Below are positions 10,592 through 22,283 of a DNA stretch of 64,000 bases, piece by piece. The notes under the pieces are model-generated. The model was not told where the DNA came from and did no database searches. It saw only the letters and a program-made list of their open reading frames with translations. The stretch is taken from assembly GCF_016583625.1 (NCBI RefSeq), contig NZ_NRRN01000012.1, positions 1 to 64,000 on the forward strand. The letters run 5' to 3'. Position numbers and translations under genes: made by a program. Position 1 is the first letter of the stretch, and each line of letters opens with the position of its first letter. The DNA comes from Halorhodospira abdelmalekii (GTDB lineage: Bacteria > Pseudomonadota > Gammaproteobacteria > Nitrococcales > Halorhodospiraceae).

Positions 10592-11773
10592 CTACGCCAG
10601 CGCCCGCTGCAGCCGGTCCATCGCCCGCTCCAGGTTCGCCATTGAGGTGGCGTAGGAGATCCGCGCATAGCCCGGCATCCCAAAGGCTGACCCCGGAACC
10701 AACGCCACACCGGCCTCATTCAGCAGCTGCTCGGCGAAGGCCACATCGTCGCTCGCGCCGAGTTGCGTCATCGCCTGCTGCATCTGCGGGAAGCAGTAGA
10801 AGGTGCCGTCACACGGCGTACACTCGACCCCCGGCATCCCATTGAGTCGTTCAACGACGAAGTCGTGGCGCTCCTTGAAGGCTTCCAGCATCGGTGCGAT
10901 GCAGCCTTGATCGCCGTTCAGTGCGGCCACCGCCGCCGCCTGCGAGATCGATGTCGGGTTTGAGGTGCTCTGCGACTGGACCTTGTTCATGGCGGCGATC
11001 AGCGGCTTCGGACCGGCCGCATAGCCGATCCGCCACCCCGTCATGGCGTAGGCCTTGGAGACCCCGTTGACCACCACTGCGCGTTCGGCGAGTGCCGGTG
11101 TCGCATTGACGATGTTGCTGAAGGGCTCGCCGCGCCACAGGATGTGCTCGTAGATATCGTCGCTCGCCACCACCACCTGCGGGTGGCGCTCGAGCACCGC
11201 GCCGAGCTCGGCCAGCTCCTCACGGGTATAGGCCGTCCCGGTCGGGTTCGAGGGGCTGTTGAAGATCACCAGTTTCGTCTTCGGCGTCAGCGCCGCTTCG
11301 AGCTGCTGTGCTGTGATCTTAAAGCGGCTCTCGGCCCCGGCCGCGACGAAGACCGGCTGCGCACCGAAGAGCAGGGCGATATCGGGGTAAGAGACCCAAT
11401 ACGGTGCAGGGATCACCACCTCATCGCCCTCATCAAGCAATGCGGCCATCAGGTTGAAGAGCGACTGCTTGGCACCGCACGAGACGAGGATCTGTTTCGG
11501 CTCATAGTTGAGCCCATTATCGCGTTCAAACTTGGCGATGATCGCCTCTTTGAGCTCGGCGGTACCGTCGACGGCAGTGTAGCGGGTCTGACCACCGCGG
11601 GCAGCGGCAACGGCGGCATCGACGATGTGCGACGGGGTATCGAAGTCGGGCTCACCGGCCCCGAGCCCGATCACGTCCTCACCAGCGGCGCGCAGTTCGG
11701 CCGCGCGGGCGGTGACCGCCAAGGTCGGCGAAGGCTTAATACGATTGACGCGAGCGGCGAGCAGTTGCTCCAT
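10592..11773 (-). CDS. Class I pyridoxal phosphate aminotransferase (aspartate aminotransferase type)
   Basis: A fold-type I transaminase, probably aspartate/2-oxoglutarate, possibly also active with prephenate as in subgroup 1-beta enzymes. The product has about 393 residues. Conserved pieces are [12 protein letters not shown] near residue 35, the NSPSNPTGT block, and the PLP lysine in [19 protein letters not shown] chose the ATG at 11773, with gggaggt 7 bases upstream. The frame runs open to 12304, but that stretch is the reverse strand of uvrB. Only 51 bases separate it from the divergent uvrB gene, so their promoters must overlap. Confidence 0.93.
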   Translation of the reverse strand: MEQLLAARVNRIKPSPTLAVTARAAELRAAGEDVIGLGAGEPDFDTPSHIVDAAVAAARGGQTRYTAVDGTAELKEAIIAKFERDNGLNYEPKQILVSCGAKQSLFNLMAALLDEGDEVVIPAPYWVSYPDIALLFGAQPVFVAAGAESRFKITAQQLEAALTPKTKLVIFNSPSNPTGTAYTREELAELGAVLERHPQVVVASDDIYEHILWRGEPFSNIVNATPALAERAVVVNGVSKAYAMTGWRIGYAAGPKPLIAAMNKVQSQSTSNPTSISQAAAVAALNGDQGCIAPMLEAFKERHDFVVERLNGMPGVECTPCDGTFYCFPQMQQAMTQLGASDDVAFAEQLLNEAGVALVPGSAFGMPGYARISYATSMANLERAMDRLQRALA

Positions 11774-11824
11774 GGTAGAACCTCCCAAGTTCAAGTCGGC
11801 GAATTCGGTGGGTATGATACGGGG

Positions 11825-13867
<2,043 letters not shown>

Positions 13868-13965
13868 GCCATCGAGGGTGGTAGGTTTGGCGCTGGTCGA
13901 ATGGATCGACCGCTGCAGCGTCTCGCTACGCTGCACCTCTTTACTTAGACAAGGAGATGTCTTCG

Positions 13966-14274
13966 ATGAAGCACAATCTGCACAACGCTCCCCGTAAAGC
14001 CCTCCGCCACTCGCTAACGGCCGCGCTGCTAGGCGCTGGTGCGCTCGCCGCTCCCGCCTTTGCCGAAGGCTACGATCCGATCGACATCAACCAGGCCGAT
14101 ACCGCCGAGTTGATCCGCCTGCACGGTGTCGGCCCAACCCTGGCCGCGGCTATTGTCGAGCACCGCGAGCTATTCGGCCCGTTCGAGAGCATTGAGGCCT
14201 TGACCCAGGTCAGCGGAATCGGCCCGGCCACTTTGCAGCGCAACGAGGGACAGCTGCTGATTAACGCCGAGTAG
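13966..14274 (+). CDS. Exported helix-hairpin-helix (ComEA-like) protein
   Basis: A small secreted protein with a helix-hairpin-helix DNA-binding domain like the C-terminal part of ComEA. It starts with a signal peptide (basic start, hydrophobic ALLGAGALAAPAFA, likely cleaved after AFA). The HhH region follows, with DINQADTAELIRLHGVGPTL and TQVSGIGPATLQRNEG. The ATG at 13957 abuts the aaggag ribosome site with no spacing, while the ATG at 13966 lies 9 bases after it, so I take 13966 (102 residues). Related proteins bind incoming DNA in the periplasm. No other competence genes are nearby, so a role in DNA uptake is only a suggestion. Confidence 0.85.
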   Translation: MKHNLHNAPRKALRHSLTAALLGAGALAAPAFAEGYDPIDINQADTAELIRLHGVGPTLAAAIVEHRELFGPFESIEALTQVSGIGPATLQRNEGQLLINAE

Positions 14275-14309
14275 AGCAATACTCATCGAGACGTTTATTT
14301 CTGAGAGAG

Positions 14310-14337
14310 GCGGCCGGCCCCACTGCGGGCTGGCCGC
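14310..14337. terminator. Stem-loop between convergent genes
   Basis: An 11-bp stem with one mismatch (gcggccggccc / gggctggccgc) and a 6-base loop, lying between two convergent genes. There is no T-run on either side, so it is not a classical terminator. It could still be an RNA 3' end barrier for both genes. Confidence 0.4.
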
Positions 14338-14361
14338 TGATCCAGCCAGCCAACGAGAGTA

Positions 14362-15012
14362 TCAGGGAATCCCGCGTCCCAGTTTGAAATACTCAGTCCA
14401 CGACAAACGCTGCTGCAGCCCCCAGCGCGCCGCCTTGGTGTGCTCACCGAGCATGCGCAACAACTCGTGGGCCTGAGCCCGCGACAGTGACATCGCCGCA
14501 ATTGGGGCTGCCTCTTGGGGAAGACCTGGCTCAGAATTGCGCAGCGGCTGCCCGAGGAGCGCCACGATCAGGGCACCATCGCGCACCTCTAAAAGGTCTT
14601 CACTAACCAGGAAGTGCCCCGTGAAAGCCGCCCCTGAGAGCGCCGTATCCGCCCCTTCTCCCGCTGCAGACGCCGCCGAAGCAGCAGCGCCGCTCTGATC
14701 CGCTGCTTCGGTCTCTTCGCCTTGCCGCCGAGCCGCAGCATCCTGCCGCTGCCCGGCAAGCTCGGAGAGGGCAGCCAGGTGCTCAAGGGCAAGCACCTCG
14801 TCGTGGGCCGCCCCACCCTCTTCTGTAACCGCCGGATGGGTGCGCCGCAGCGCCTCGGTTACACGCTGCAACAGTAGGCTCACAACACGCCGCGGCAACC
14901 ACACCGCGCGCAGCTCCCCCGAGGCCAGCGTTAAACGCAACGCAAGCCGGTCCTCAAGCGCCGAATAACCGACATGAAGCTGCTGCACCCGGGGAAAGGA
15001 CTGCTCTGTCAT
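14362..15012 (-). CDS. Uncharacterised protein with an EDRLxLR/WLxRR-type N-terminus
   Basis: A soluble protein of about 216 residues with no assigned function. Residues 10-45 (VGYSALEDRLALRL and VWLPRRVV) resemble a family of uncharacterised proteobacterial proteins that I recall by a motif like EDRLLLR followed by WLTRR. A central Ala/Glu-rich region (about residues 75-125) is low in complexity. The C-terminus has SWTEYFKLGRGIP. I prefer the ATG at 15012 over the GTG at 15024. It follows the small gene at 15042-15251 by 30 bases on the same strand, so the two probably form a pair. Confidence 0.65.
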   Translation of the reverse strand: MTEQSFPRVQQLHVGYSALEDRLALRLTLASGELRAVWLPRRVVSLLLQRVTEALRRTHPAVTEEGGAAHDEVLALEHLAALSELAGQRQDAAARRQGEETEAADQSGAAASAASAAGEGADTALSGAAFTGHFLVSEDLLEVRDGALIVALLGQPLRNSEPGLPQEAAPIAAMSLSRAQAHELLRMLGEHTKAARWGLQQRLSWTEYFKLGRGIP

Positions 15013-15041
15013 GGGCCTTGCCACAGCAATCGAGGTCCGCG

Positions 15042-15251
15042 TCAGTGCGTCGGGATCTCGCGCGCCAACACTTGCGTATAGGCCGCACGCGCCGTCCGCG
15101 CTAAGGCCAGCTGCCGCTCCAAACGGGCGATCTCCTGCTCTGCAACTCGGATGTTGACCAGTTGCTGGCGTGCGTTTTCGGACAGATCGGCCAGATTATA
15201 GGACTTGCCGTCAATCGTGACCGTCTGCTGCTGAGCGTCTTGTTCTGCCAT
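15042..15251 (-). CDS. Small DUF6447-like protein
   Basis: A 69-residue protein. The first half has TVTIDGKSYNLADLSENA, and the second half is a predicted coiled coil (VAEQEIARLERQLALARTAR). This arrangement matches what I remember of the DUF6447 family, which has no known function. The match is from memory and not checked. It has no signal peptide and is upstream partner of the gene at 14362-15012, which supports a joint role. Confidence 0.7.
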   Translation of the reverse strand: MAEQDAQQQTVTIDGKSYNLADLSENARQQLVNIRVAEQEIARLERQLALARTARAAYTQVLAREIPTH

Positions 15252-15442
15252 GGGGCGTGGTTTCCTCTCGGTTGTGAAGTGCTTACTCGTCGCAAGCCAG
15301 TACCCACCGCCCAGTCAGTGGCGCAGATCGAACGACTCGTCTCTGTCACCGGCGGAATCGGCTAGCGGACGCCAGGGGAAGCGGGACTCAAGAAGGGCGC
15401 GAAGCGCATGCAGAGGCGTAACCGACGACGCCCTCACCAGAT

Positions 15443-15517
15443 TGGCTCCCCGGGACGGATTCGAACCGCCGACCCAGTGGTTAACAGCCACTTGCTCTAC
15501 CGCTGAGCTACCGGGGA
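15443..15517 (-). tRNA. tRNA-Asn(GTT)
   Basis: A 75-nt cloverleaf with CCA encoded. The 7-bp acceptor stem is tccccgg/ccgggga, the D-arm reads agctcagcggtagagc, the anticodon loop is ctgttaa (GTT) and the T-arm has ggttcgaatcc. It begins 13 bases after the pyrF stop on the same strand, so it may be transcribed with that operon. Confidence 0.97.
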
Positions 15518-15530
15518 ATGATAGGCGCCC

Positions 15531-16400
15531 TTACGACGTGGGTGCATTATGCGCACCTTCAGGAGCGGGGTCAAGCCCGAGCCACTGCGCCTCGATGGCA
15601 CTGAGGGCCGCTAATGGGGCATCGGCCTGCGTGATCGGCCGCCCTACAACGATAAAATCGACACCGGCGGCGCGTGCTGCAGCGGGCGTAGCCGTTCGCC
15701 GCTGATCATCCGCTCCGGCCCATGCATCCGCCTTCGCCTCCACCCCTGGTTGACCTACCGCCTCCGGGCGCACGCCCGGGGTCACCAGCAGCCACGCCGA
15801 TCCGCACTGAGCACGCAAAGCCGCGGCCTCGCGCACAGAACAGACCACACCGTCGAGACCTTCCGCTTGCGCCAACGCACTCAAACGCTGAACCGCCGCA
15901 TCGGGGGGGCCAGTCAGACCGATCGCACGCAGCGTCTCGCGATCGTGACTCGTCAGCACGGTCACGGCGATCAACCAGGGCGGCGGGCAGTAAGCACGAT
16001 CGAGCGCAGCCCGCGCCGCTGCCAACATCGCCCCCCCGCCCAGAGCGTGCACATTGACCATCCACACCCCCAACTCAGCGGCGGCCTGGCAGGCGGCCGC
16101 TACGGTATGGGGGATATCGTGATATTTCAGATCGAGAAAGATCTCGAAGCCGCGTCGCTGCAACCGCTCGATGATGGCAGGTCCTGCACGGGTGAAGAGC
16201 TCTTTACCCACCTTCAAACGACAGCGCTGCGGATCGAGGCGGGCCGCCATCGCCTCGGCGGCGGCGGCATTAGGGTAGTCCAGCGCCACAATCAAGCGCG
16301 GCCCCGCACCCATCCCTACCGCTGATTCAGTCACTGGTTCAGCCCCCGGCGCGAGGCCCTGTCGGATCTGCCCTCCCCCTTCGCTCTCCGCCATAGTCAC
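15531..16400 (-). CDS. pyrF: Orotidine 5'-phosphate decarboxylase
   Basis: The last step of UMP synthesis. The TIM-barrel protein begins [10 protein letters not shown] and has the catalytic signature [13 protein letters not shown] and the phosphate-binding VTPGVRPE and [10 protein letters not shown] segments. The GTG at 16400 overlaps the lapB stop by four bases and has a gaggag site at good distance. An ATG at 16394 is the alternative. Either way the N-terminus carries about 30 extra residues before the barrel. The mature core may start at a Met nearer [11 protein letters not shown]. The lapA-lapB-pyrF order is the same as in many gammaproteobacteria. Confidence 0.94.
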   Translation of the reverse strand: MTMAESEGGGQIRQGLAPGAEPVTESAVGMGAGPRLIVALDYPNAAAAEAMAARLDPQRCRLKVGKELFTRAGPAIIERLQRRGFEIFLDLKYHDIPHTVAAACQAAAELGVWMVNVHALGGGAMLAAARAALDRAYCPPPWLIAVTVLTSHDRETLRAIGLTGPPDAAVQRLSALAQAEGLDGVVCSVREAAALRAQCGSAWLLVTPGVRPEAVGQPGVEAKADAWAGADDQRRTATPAAARAAGVDFIVVGRPITQADAPLAALSAIEAQWLGLDPAPEGAHNAPTS

Positions 16401-17563
16401 GTACACTCCTCGTGAATCGGCCGCAGACTCGCCCACGACTTACAACCAGGGCAGCGCCAAAAGAGTGAGCGGCTGGAAAAACCACAGCGGCGACACCGGT
16501 AGAGGGCCCGCCCTGCTTCCAAGCGATCAAAGAGCCCGCGCAAAACCTGTAACTCGCGCGGCTCGATCGGCTCATCGAGGGTCTGCGCCAACGAGACGAG
16601 GCGGCGAATCCCCTCGACCGTAGGATGCCGGCGCACCCAACCGGTCAGTTCATTCATCGCCGCGCGCGTACCGTGCTGCTCCTGCACCACCTCGGCCAGA
16701 CGTGCCATCAGACGCCCATCGGGGTGGTGTTGCAGCACCTCGCGCAGAAAACTCTCCAGGCGATACGCCGCCCCTTGCGCCTGAAAACAGGCGTGCAGGC
16801 CGTCGATCACCTCTGGGACCATCGCCGGATCTTGCCGTACCACCGCCCGATACGCCTTGATAGCGGCACGATAGCGACCACGCTCGCGCTCCATATCGCC
16901 GCGCAAGAGGCTCGCCCGCACGCAATTTGGATCGACCTTCAGCGCGCTCTGCAACTGCTCACGCGCCTCAGTCAGTTGCCCCGCAGCGGCCGCCTCCGCG
17001 GCCAACTCGCAGTGCAGCTGAGCGATCGGCACGCGGTAGTCGCGCGCGCTGAGACGGTCCAAGCGCTGGGCAACCGCAACCGCTTTCCGCCACTCCTTCT
17101 CATGCTCATAGATGGTCAGCAGATTGTGCAACGCCTGCTCGACATGGGCGTCATGCTCGATGACTTTGCTGAAGACCTGCTCTGCTCGATCAAACAGCCC
17201 GGCCTTCATGTAGTCTTGACCGAGCGCGAGGAGGGCATAGATGCGCTGCTGCGCCGTCAGCGTGGGACGCGCGACTAAGTCTTGGTGAATACGGATCGCC
17301 CGATCGACCTCTCCGCGACGGCGAAAGAGACTGCCAAGGGCCAGGTGGGTCTCGGCCGTCTCGCTATCGATCTCAGCCATGCGCGTAAAGACCTCGAGGG
17401 CCTTATCGCGCTCCTCGTTGAGCAGGTGGCTCAGGCCTTGTAAATAGGCGTCGGGGATCGAAGAAGACGCCGCCGCCGATTCCTCAGCGGCGGGGTGGCG
17501 CCGACCGATCCACCAGCCAGTCAAGGCGGCTACCGGCAACAGTAGCCACAACAGCTCGAACAT
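16397..17563 (-). CDS. lapB: Lipopolysaccharide assembly protein B
   Basis: A membrane-anchored adaptor that controls LPS synthesis (in E. coli it helps FtsH degrade LpxC). The 388-residue product has an N-terminal transmembrane segment ([18 protein letters not shown]), a series of TPRs over about residues 35-340, and a C-terminal rubredoxin-like metal site with CRRC and CPGC separated by about a dozen residues. It lies 13 bases after lapA and overlaps pyrF, so the three genes are one unit. Confidence 0.94.
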   Translation of the reverse strand: MFELLWLLLPVAALTGWWIGRRHPAAEESAAASSSIPDAYLQGLSHLLNEERDKALEVFTRMAEIDSETAETHLALGSLFRRRGEVDRAIRIHQDLVARPTLTAQQRIYALLALGQDYMKAGLFDRAEQVFSKVIEHDAHVEQALHNLLTIYEHEKEWRKAVAVAQRLDRLSARDYRVPIAQLHCELAAEAAAAGQLTEAREQLQSALKVDPNCVRASLLRGDMERERGRYRAAIKAYRAVVRQDPAMVPEVIDGLHACFQAQGAAYRLESFLREVLQHHPDGRLMARLAEVVQEQHGTRAAMNELTGWVRRHPTVEGIRRLVSLAQTLDEPIEPRELQVLRGLFDRLEAGRALYRCRRCGFSSRSLFWRCPGCKSWASLRPIHEECT

Positions 17564-17576
17564 GGAAAGAGGCTAC

Positions 17577-17879
17577 TCAGTCAGAGCCTGTGCGACTGCT
17601 CAACGGCGTTCGGCGCAGCGCCTGCAGTTGCCGCTCGGCGTAACCGACCTGCCGCCGCAAGCGCTGGATCTCACGGCCCTTGCGCCAAATAGCCCCAAGA
17701 CTCGCAAGCACTCCAAGACCGGCGCCGATGATCAGGGCCGCTACCATGGCCACCGATATCGCCACTTCCACCTCATCAAAGAAGAGATCGAGCACTACGG
17801 GATCGGCGTTGAGCACCGAAAACGCCAACCCGAACAAGACGATCAACGAGATTCCAAAAATCGCAAATATACGCCGCAT
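17577..17879 (-). CDS. lapA: Lipopolysaccharide assembly protein A (DUF1049)
   Basis: A 100-residue inner-membrane protein with two transmembrane helices (residues about 4-22 and 42-62) and a cytoplasmic basic coiled tail. The NADPVVLDLFF segment between the helices is typical of the family. I chose the ATG at 17879, which follows a gggag site. The open frame from a TTG at 17894 is longer by five residues. It is next to lapB, its known functional partner. Confidence 0.9.
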   Translation of the reverse strand: MRRIFAIFGISLIVLFGLAFSVLNADPVVLDLFFDEVEVAISVAMVAALIIGAGLGVLASLGAIWRKGREIQRLRRQVGYAERQLQALRRTPLSSRTGSD

Positions 17880-17935
17880 GGGGCCGACTCCCAAGCTAAG
17901 ACGACAGGCTCACAGACCGAGCGCACGACGGACGC

Positions 17936-18235
17936 CTAACCCCGGCGGCCTTGGCGTCCCTGGTTGACCCGCTCGCGCAACTCCTTTCCTGGACGGAAGT
18001 GTGGCACATACTTCGCCGACAATTGAACAGGCTCCCCCGTCTTGGGATTTCGCCCGATACGCGACGGCCGATGGTGCAGTGTAAAACTGCCAAACCCACG
18101 AACCTCAATTCGCTCACCGTTTGCAAGCGACTCACTCATGTGTTCGAGCATCTTCTTGACGGCCTCTTCGACGTCCTTGTGTGCCAAAAACTGCTGCTTA
18201 GCAGCGATGGCTTCGATCAGCTCGGATTTCGTCAT
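17936..18235 (-). CDS. ihfB: Integration host factor subunit beta
   Basis: A DNA-bending nucleoid protein that pairs with IHF alpha. The 99-residue product starts [11 protein letters not shown] and has the family motifs [15 protein letters not shown] and [10 protein letters not shown] with the DNA-inserting proline. It follows rpsA, as in E. coli and Pseudomonas. The C-terminal tail is basic (GRQGRRG). Confidence 0.96.
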   Translation of the reverse strand: MTKSELIEAIAAKQQFLAHKDVEEAVKKMLEHMSESLANGERIEVRGFGSFTLHHRPSRIGRNPKTGEPVQLSAKYVPHFRPGKELRERVNQGRQGRRG

Positions 18236-18340
18236 GGGCTAGCGCATTCCTAGTGTCAGCAGATCGATCGCGAAGAAGCGGGGCGGGGTCAGCCGACGCG
18301 ACGGCCACCCCCGCACCCCGCACACAGAGCACAGCGCTAC

Positions 18341-20026
18341 TTACTCCCTGCGCCCACCGCTCATCTGCTCCTTGAGCAGATCGCCGAGCTGCGTCGTCCC
18401 GGCGCTGCTCGGGCTCGGTCGGGCGTGCTCCTGAATCGCCTGCTGCTCATCTTCGCTCTCTTGCGCACGCAGCGAGAGATTGATCATGCGGTTACGGCGA
18501 TCGACGCCGACGAACTTGGCCTCAAGCTGCTGCCCCTCCTTGAGCATGGAGCGCGCATCCTCGACTCGCTCGCGAGCCAGGTCGGAAGCTCGAATATAGC
18601 CCTCGACCCCGCCGCCGAGATCGACACTTGCCCCCTTGGCCTCGACCTGGATCACCGTCCCCGTCACGCTGCTGCCCTTCTGGTGCTCGCCGAGCCACTG
18701 GCTGAGCGGATCTTGCTCAAGCTGCTTGATGCCGAGCGAAATACGCTCACGCTCCGGGTCGATCGAGAGGACAACCGTCTCAACCTCTTCGCCCTTACGA
18801 TACTTGCGCACGGCCTCCTCGCCGGCCTCCTCCCAGGAGAGATCGGAGAGGTGAACCAAACCGTCGATCCCGCCTTCCAGGCCGACGAAGATACCAAAGT
18901 CGGTGATCGACTTGATCTGCCCACTGACCCGGTTGCCCTTCGCGTAACGGGCCGCGAACTCATCCCACGGGTTCGGCTGGCACTGCTTCATGCCGAGCGA
19001 GATCCGGCGGCGCTCCTCGTCGATATCGAGGATCATCACCTCGACCTCATCACCGACCGCAACGAGCTTGGCCGGGTTGACGTTCTTGTTGGTCCAATCC
19101 ATCTCCGAGACGTGGACCAAGCCCTCGACCCCCTCCTCGATTTCGACGAAGCAGCCGTACTCAGTGATGTTGGTCACCTTACCCGGGACGCGCGCACCCT
19201 CGGGATACCGCTGCGCGATCGCCTCCCACGGATCGGCACCGAGCTGCTTGAGACCGAGCGAGACGCGGTTGCGCTCGCGGTCGAACTTGAGCACCTTGAC
19301 TTCGATCTCCTGACCGACCTCAACGACCTCGGAGGGATTTTTGACCCGCCGCCACGCCATGTCGGTGATGTGCAGCAAGCCGTCGATGCCACCCAGATCG
19401 ACGAAGGCGCCGTAGTCGGTCAGGTTCTTGACGATGCCTTTGAGGGTCTCGCCCTCCTGAAGCTTCTCAAGCAGTGCTTCACGCTCAGCGCTGTACTCCT
19501 CCTCGACCACCGCGCGGCGCGAGACAACGACGTTGTTGCGTCGTGCATCAAGCTTGATGACCTTGAACTCGAGATCCTTGCCTTCCAAGTAGGTCGTATC
19601 GCGTACCGGCCGAATATCGACCAGCGAGCCGGGCAAGAAGGCGCGAACATGCCCCAAATCGACGGTAAACCCGCCCTTGACCTTGCCGCTGATCTGGCCA
19701 GTCACGGTGCGCGTCTCCTCGAAGGCGCCCTCCAGCGCTCGCCAAGCGTAGGCGCGCTTGGCCCGCTCGCGCGACAGACGGGTCTCTCCGAAGCCGTCTT
19801 CGACGGAGTCGAGTGCGACCTCGACCTCGTCACCGACGCTGACCTCCAAGTTTCCGGCCTCGTCGTAAAACTGTGAAATGGGGATCACCGCCTCGGACTT
19901 CAGTCCGGCGTTTACGGTAACCTCCTCGCTATCGATCCCCACGACCTGCGCCTTGACGATGGCACCGGGCCGCATATCGGTATTGGCAAGGCTCTCTTCA
20001 AAGAGCTCAGCGAAGCTTTCGGTCAT
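18341..20026 (-). CDS. rpsA: 30S ribosomal protein S1
   Basis: Binds mRNA on the 30S subunit and allows initiation on structured leaders. The 561-residue product has six S1 RNA-binding repeats in order, each with the pattern G.V..I..FG.FV..., for example [20 protein letters not shown] and [20 protein letters not shown]. The length matches E. coli S1 (557). It lies between cmk and ihfB, the standard neighbours. The 188 bases between it and cmk probably hold its own promoter and leader, which I could not define. Confidence 0.98.
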   Translation of the reverse strand: MTESFAELFEESLANTDMRPGAIVKAQVVGIDSEEVTVNAGLKSEAVIPISQFYDEAGNLEVSVGDEVEVALDSVEDGFGETRLSRERAKRAYAWRALEGAFEETRTVTGQISGKVKGGFTVDLGHVRAFLPGSLVDIRPVRDTTYLEGKDLEFKVIKLDARRNNVVVSRRAVVEEEYSAEREALLEKLQEGETLKGIVKNLTDYGAFVDLGGIDGLLHITDMAWRRVKNPSEVVEVGQEIEVKVLKFDRERNRVSLGLKQLGADPWEAIAQRYPEGARVPGKVTNITEYGCFVEIEEGVEGLVHVSEMDWTNKNVNPAKLVAVGDEVEVMILDIDEERRRISLGMKQCQPNPWDEFAARYAKGNRVSGQIKSITDFGIFVGLEGGIDGLVHLSDLSWEEAGEEAVRKYRKGEEVETVVLSIDPERERISLGIKQLEQDPLSQWLGEHQKGSSVTGTVIQVEAKGASVDLGGGVEGYIRASDLARERVEDARSMLKEGQQLEAKFVGVDRRNRMINLSLRAQESEDEQQAIQEHARPSPSSAGTTQLGDLLKEQMSGGRRE

Positions 20027-20214
20027 TGCTCAGTGATCCAGGACCGCTTGCACGGTCGATTGTTGGTGGTGAATTGAATCCGGTCCGCCAGCCCCTAACC
20101 CGCCCTAGGTTGTTAGGCTTCTAGGGTTACTGACCGACCACCCCTCCGCGACACCGCCCCTCGGCGCTGTCGCTCTCCTTTGCGCGTCTCTACACACGGC
20201 TACCGCCGCTCCCG

Positions 20215-20946
20215 TCAGCGAGCGGTCCAGGGAACCTCTGCTGATTCTGCCAGCCGCGCCATGATGTGCTCAACGACCGCCGCAACAGTTAGTTCCGTGG
20301 TATCGAGCACCTCCGCATCGGCAGCGGGGACCAGCGGCGCACTCGCCCGCGATGCATCGCGCCGATCCCGTTCGGCGATCTCTCGTGTGAGCGTGGCAAG
20401 GCTAACATCAGCCCCCTGCTCCTTCAACTGTTTATAACGTCGCTGCGCGCGCTCCTCGGCGCTCGCCGTCAGAAAGATCTTGACCGGCGCCTCAGGGAAG
20501 ACCACGGTGCCCATGTCGCGACCGTCAGCCACCAACCCGGGCGACGCCCGAAAATCGCGCTGGCGCTGCAGCAGCGCCTGTCGCACCGGCGCTAGGGCGG
20601 CGACACGGGAGGCTAGCGCCCCGGTCGTCTCGCTGCGCAACTCGCCGCTGACATCTTCCTCGGCCAGCCACACCTGCTCGCGGCCTGCGGACGTGCCAAA
20701 CGCCGCCGGCAACACCGCGGCCAAGGCGGCAACGGCCTCGGCATCATCTAGGTCAACCCCGCAGCGCCGACAGTAGAGACCCGTTAGACGGTAGAGCGCT
20801 CCGCTATCGAGAAAGTGCCACCCGGTCAGGCGCACGACCTCGCGCGCCACCGTCCCCTTGCCGGCACCGCTCGGACCGTCCAGCGTCACCACCGGAGGGA
20901 GCGGCGCTGGCACTACTCGCTGGCGATCTCCATCTTCAGCCCTCAT
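20215..20946 (-). CDS. cmk: Cytidylate kinase
   Basis: Phosphorylates CMP and dCMP. The product of about 243 residues has the P-loop GPSGAGKGT near residue 24, the FLDSGALYR motif and the DGRDMGTVVFPEA motif of NMP kinases. I chose the ATG at 20946, which shares one base with the aroA stop (TGATG) and has gagg 7 bases upstream. The frame also allows a GTG three bases earlier. It is coupled to aroA in the aromatic operon. Confidence 0.95.
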   Translation of the reverse strand: MRAEDGDRQRVVPAPLPPVVTLDGPSGAGKGTVAREVVRLTGWHFLDSGALYRLTGLYCRRCGVDLDDAEAVAALAAVLPAAFGTSAGREQVWLAEEDVSGELRSETTGALASRVAALAPVRQALLQRQRDFRASPGLVADGRDMGTVVFPEAPVKIFLTASAEERAQRRYKQLKEQGADVSLATLTREIAERDRRDASRASAPLVPAADAEVLDTTELTVAAVVEHIMARLAESAEVPWTAR

Positions 20947-22283
20947 CACTGCGCCTCGATCGCCAGACCGATTGCGGCCATCTGCTCGACGAAACCGGGA
21001 AAAGAGGTCGCCACATTGGCGCAGTCGTCGATGATGACCGCGGTTTCGGCGCGCAGTGCGGCGACGGCAAAAGCCATAGCGATGCGGTGATCGCCGTAGC
21101 TATCGACTCGTCCCCCCTGCAAAGCGGGGCGGCCGACAATGTGCATACCATCGTCGTGTACCTCAGCCTGTACACCGAGGGCCTGCAGCCCCTCGGCCAT
21201 CACGGCAATACGATCCGACTCCTTGACCCGCAGCTCGGCGGCACCGGTCAGCCGGGTCTCACCCTCGGCACAGGCAGCCGCCACGAAGAGCACCGGAAAC
21301 TCGTCGATCGCCAATGGCACTAGCGCCTCCGGGATATGGATCCCGCGCAACGCAGCAGCACGCACGCGCAGATCGGCAACCGGCTCGCCACCGACTTCGG
21401 CCGTACTCAGCACCTCGATATCCGCGCCCATTTGCCGCAGAATCTCGACTACACCGGTGCGCGTTGGATTCCAGCCAACGTGCTTCAAGATCACCTCAGA
21501 CCCCGGCACCAACGTCGCCGCCACCATCGGGAAGGCGGCCGAGGAGATATCAGCCGGGACATCGATCGCCGTCGCCGTCAAGCGCCCGCCACCGCTCAGC
21601 GCGACACTCGCTCCCTGCCGCTCGACCACATAGCCGAAACCGCTCAGCATCCGCTCGGTATGGTCGCGCGTCGGCGCCGGCTCGGTCACGCGGGTTTGTC
21701 CCTGCGCAAAGAGGCCGGCAAGCAGCAGCGCCGATTTGACCTGCGCGCTAGCCACCGGCATGTCGTAGTCGATGCCGTGCAGGATCGCCCCGGGGCGAAG
21801 CCGTAGCGGAGCGGTGCCGCCCTCAGCGGTGTCGATCTGCGCCCCCATGCGACCGAGCGGTTCGGTCACGCGCTGCATCGGACGGCGCTGCAGCGATCGA
21901 TCCCCAGTCAGCGCGACGGGGAAAGGCAACCCACTCAACATGCCGGCAAGCAGCCGCATGGAAGTGCCGGAGTTGCCCAAATCGAGCGCGCCAGAGGGTG
22001 CTTGCAACGCCTCGCGACCAGCACCGTGGACGAGTAGCCGCCCCTGCTCCGGCCCCTCGATCGTCACCCCGAGCTGGCGCAGCGCCGCGATCGTCGCCAA
22101 CACGTCGGCACCCTCAAGCAGTCCACTGACCGCGGTACGCCCGTGGGCGATGGCACCGAGCATCACGGCCCGGTGTGAGATCGACTTATCGCCCGGGACA
22201 CGCAACACCCCGTGCAGCCCAGCCCCCCCCACGGCCCCGGGCAGGGCTCGCCAAGTCGACGTTGCTGCGGCACTTCCGCTCAT
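20946..22283 (-). CDS. aroA: 3-phosphoshikimate 1-carboxyvinyltransferase (EPSP synthase)
   Basis: The sixth step of the shikimate pathway. The 445-residue product has the substrate-binding VPGDKSISHRAVMLGAIA near residue 31, LDLGNSGTSMRLLAG near 100, and LRVKESDRIAVMAEGLQALG near the C-terminus, all diagnostic. It begins at an ATG that overlaps the tyrA stop by four bases, with a ggagg site upstream. The active-site sequence looks like the class with GNSGTSMR. Confidence 0.97.
   Translation of the reverse strand: MSGSAAATSTWRALPGAVGGAGLHGVLRVPGDKSISHRAVMLGAIAHGRTAVSGLLEGADVLATIAALRQLGVTIEGPEQGRLLVHGAGREALQAPSGALDLGNSGTSMRLLAGMLSGLPFPVALTGDRSLQRRPMQRVTEPLGRMGAQIDTAEGGTAPLRLRPGAILHGIDYDMPVASAQVKSALLLAGLFAQGQTRVTEPAPTRDHTERMLSGFGYVVERQGASVALSGGGRLTATAIDVPADISSAAFPMVAATLVPGSEVILKHVGWNPTRTGVVEILRQMGADIEVLSTAEVGGEPVADLRVRAAALRGIHIPEALVPLAIDEFPVLFVAAACAEGETRLTGAAELRVKESDRIAVMAEGLQALGVQAEVHDDGMHIVGRPALQGGRVDSYGDHRIAMAFAVAALRAETAVIIDDCANVATSFPGFVEQMAAIGLAIEAQ

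Noticed and set aside
11144-11824. Open frame upstream of uvrB that would extend it by 227 residues
   Set aside because: It is the reverse strand of the aminotransferase gene. The ATG at 11825 gives the standard UvrB start.
18425-19876. A 483-residue open frame on the plus strand over rpsA
   Set aside because: It is a shadow of the six-repeat rpsA gene on the other strand, caused by high GC content. It has no recognisable domain.
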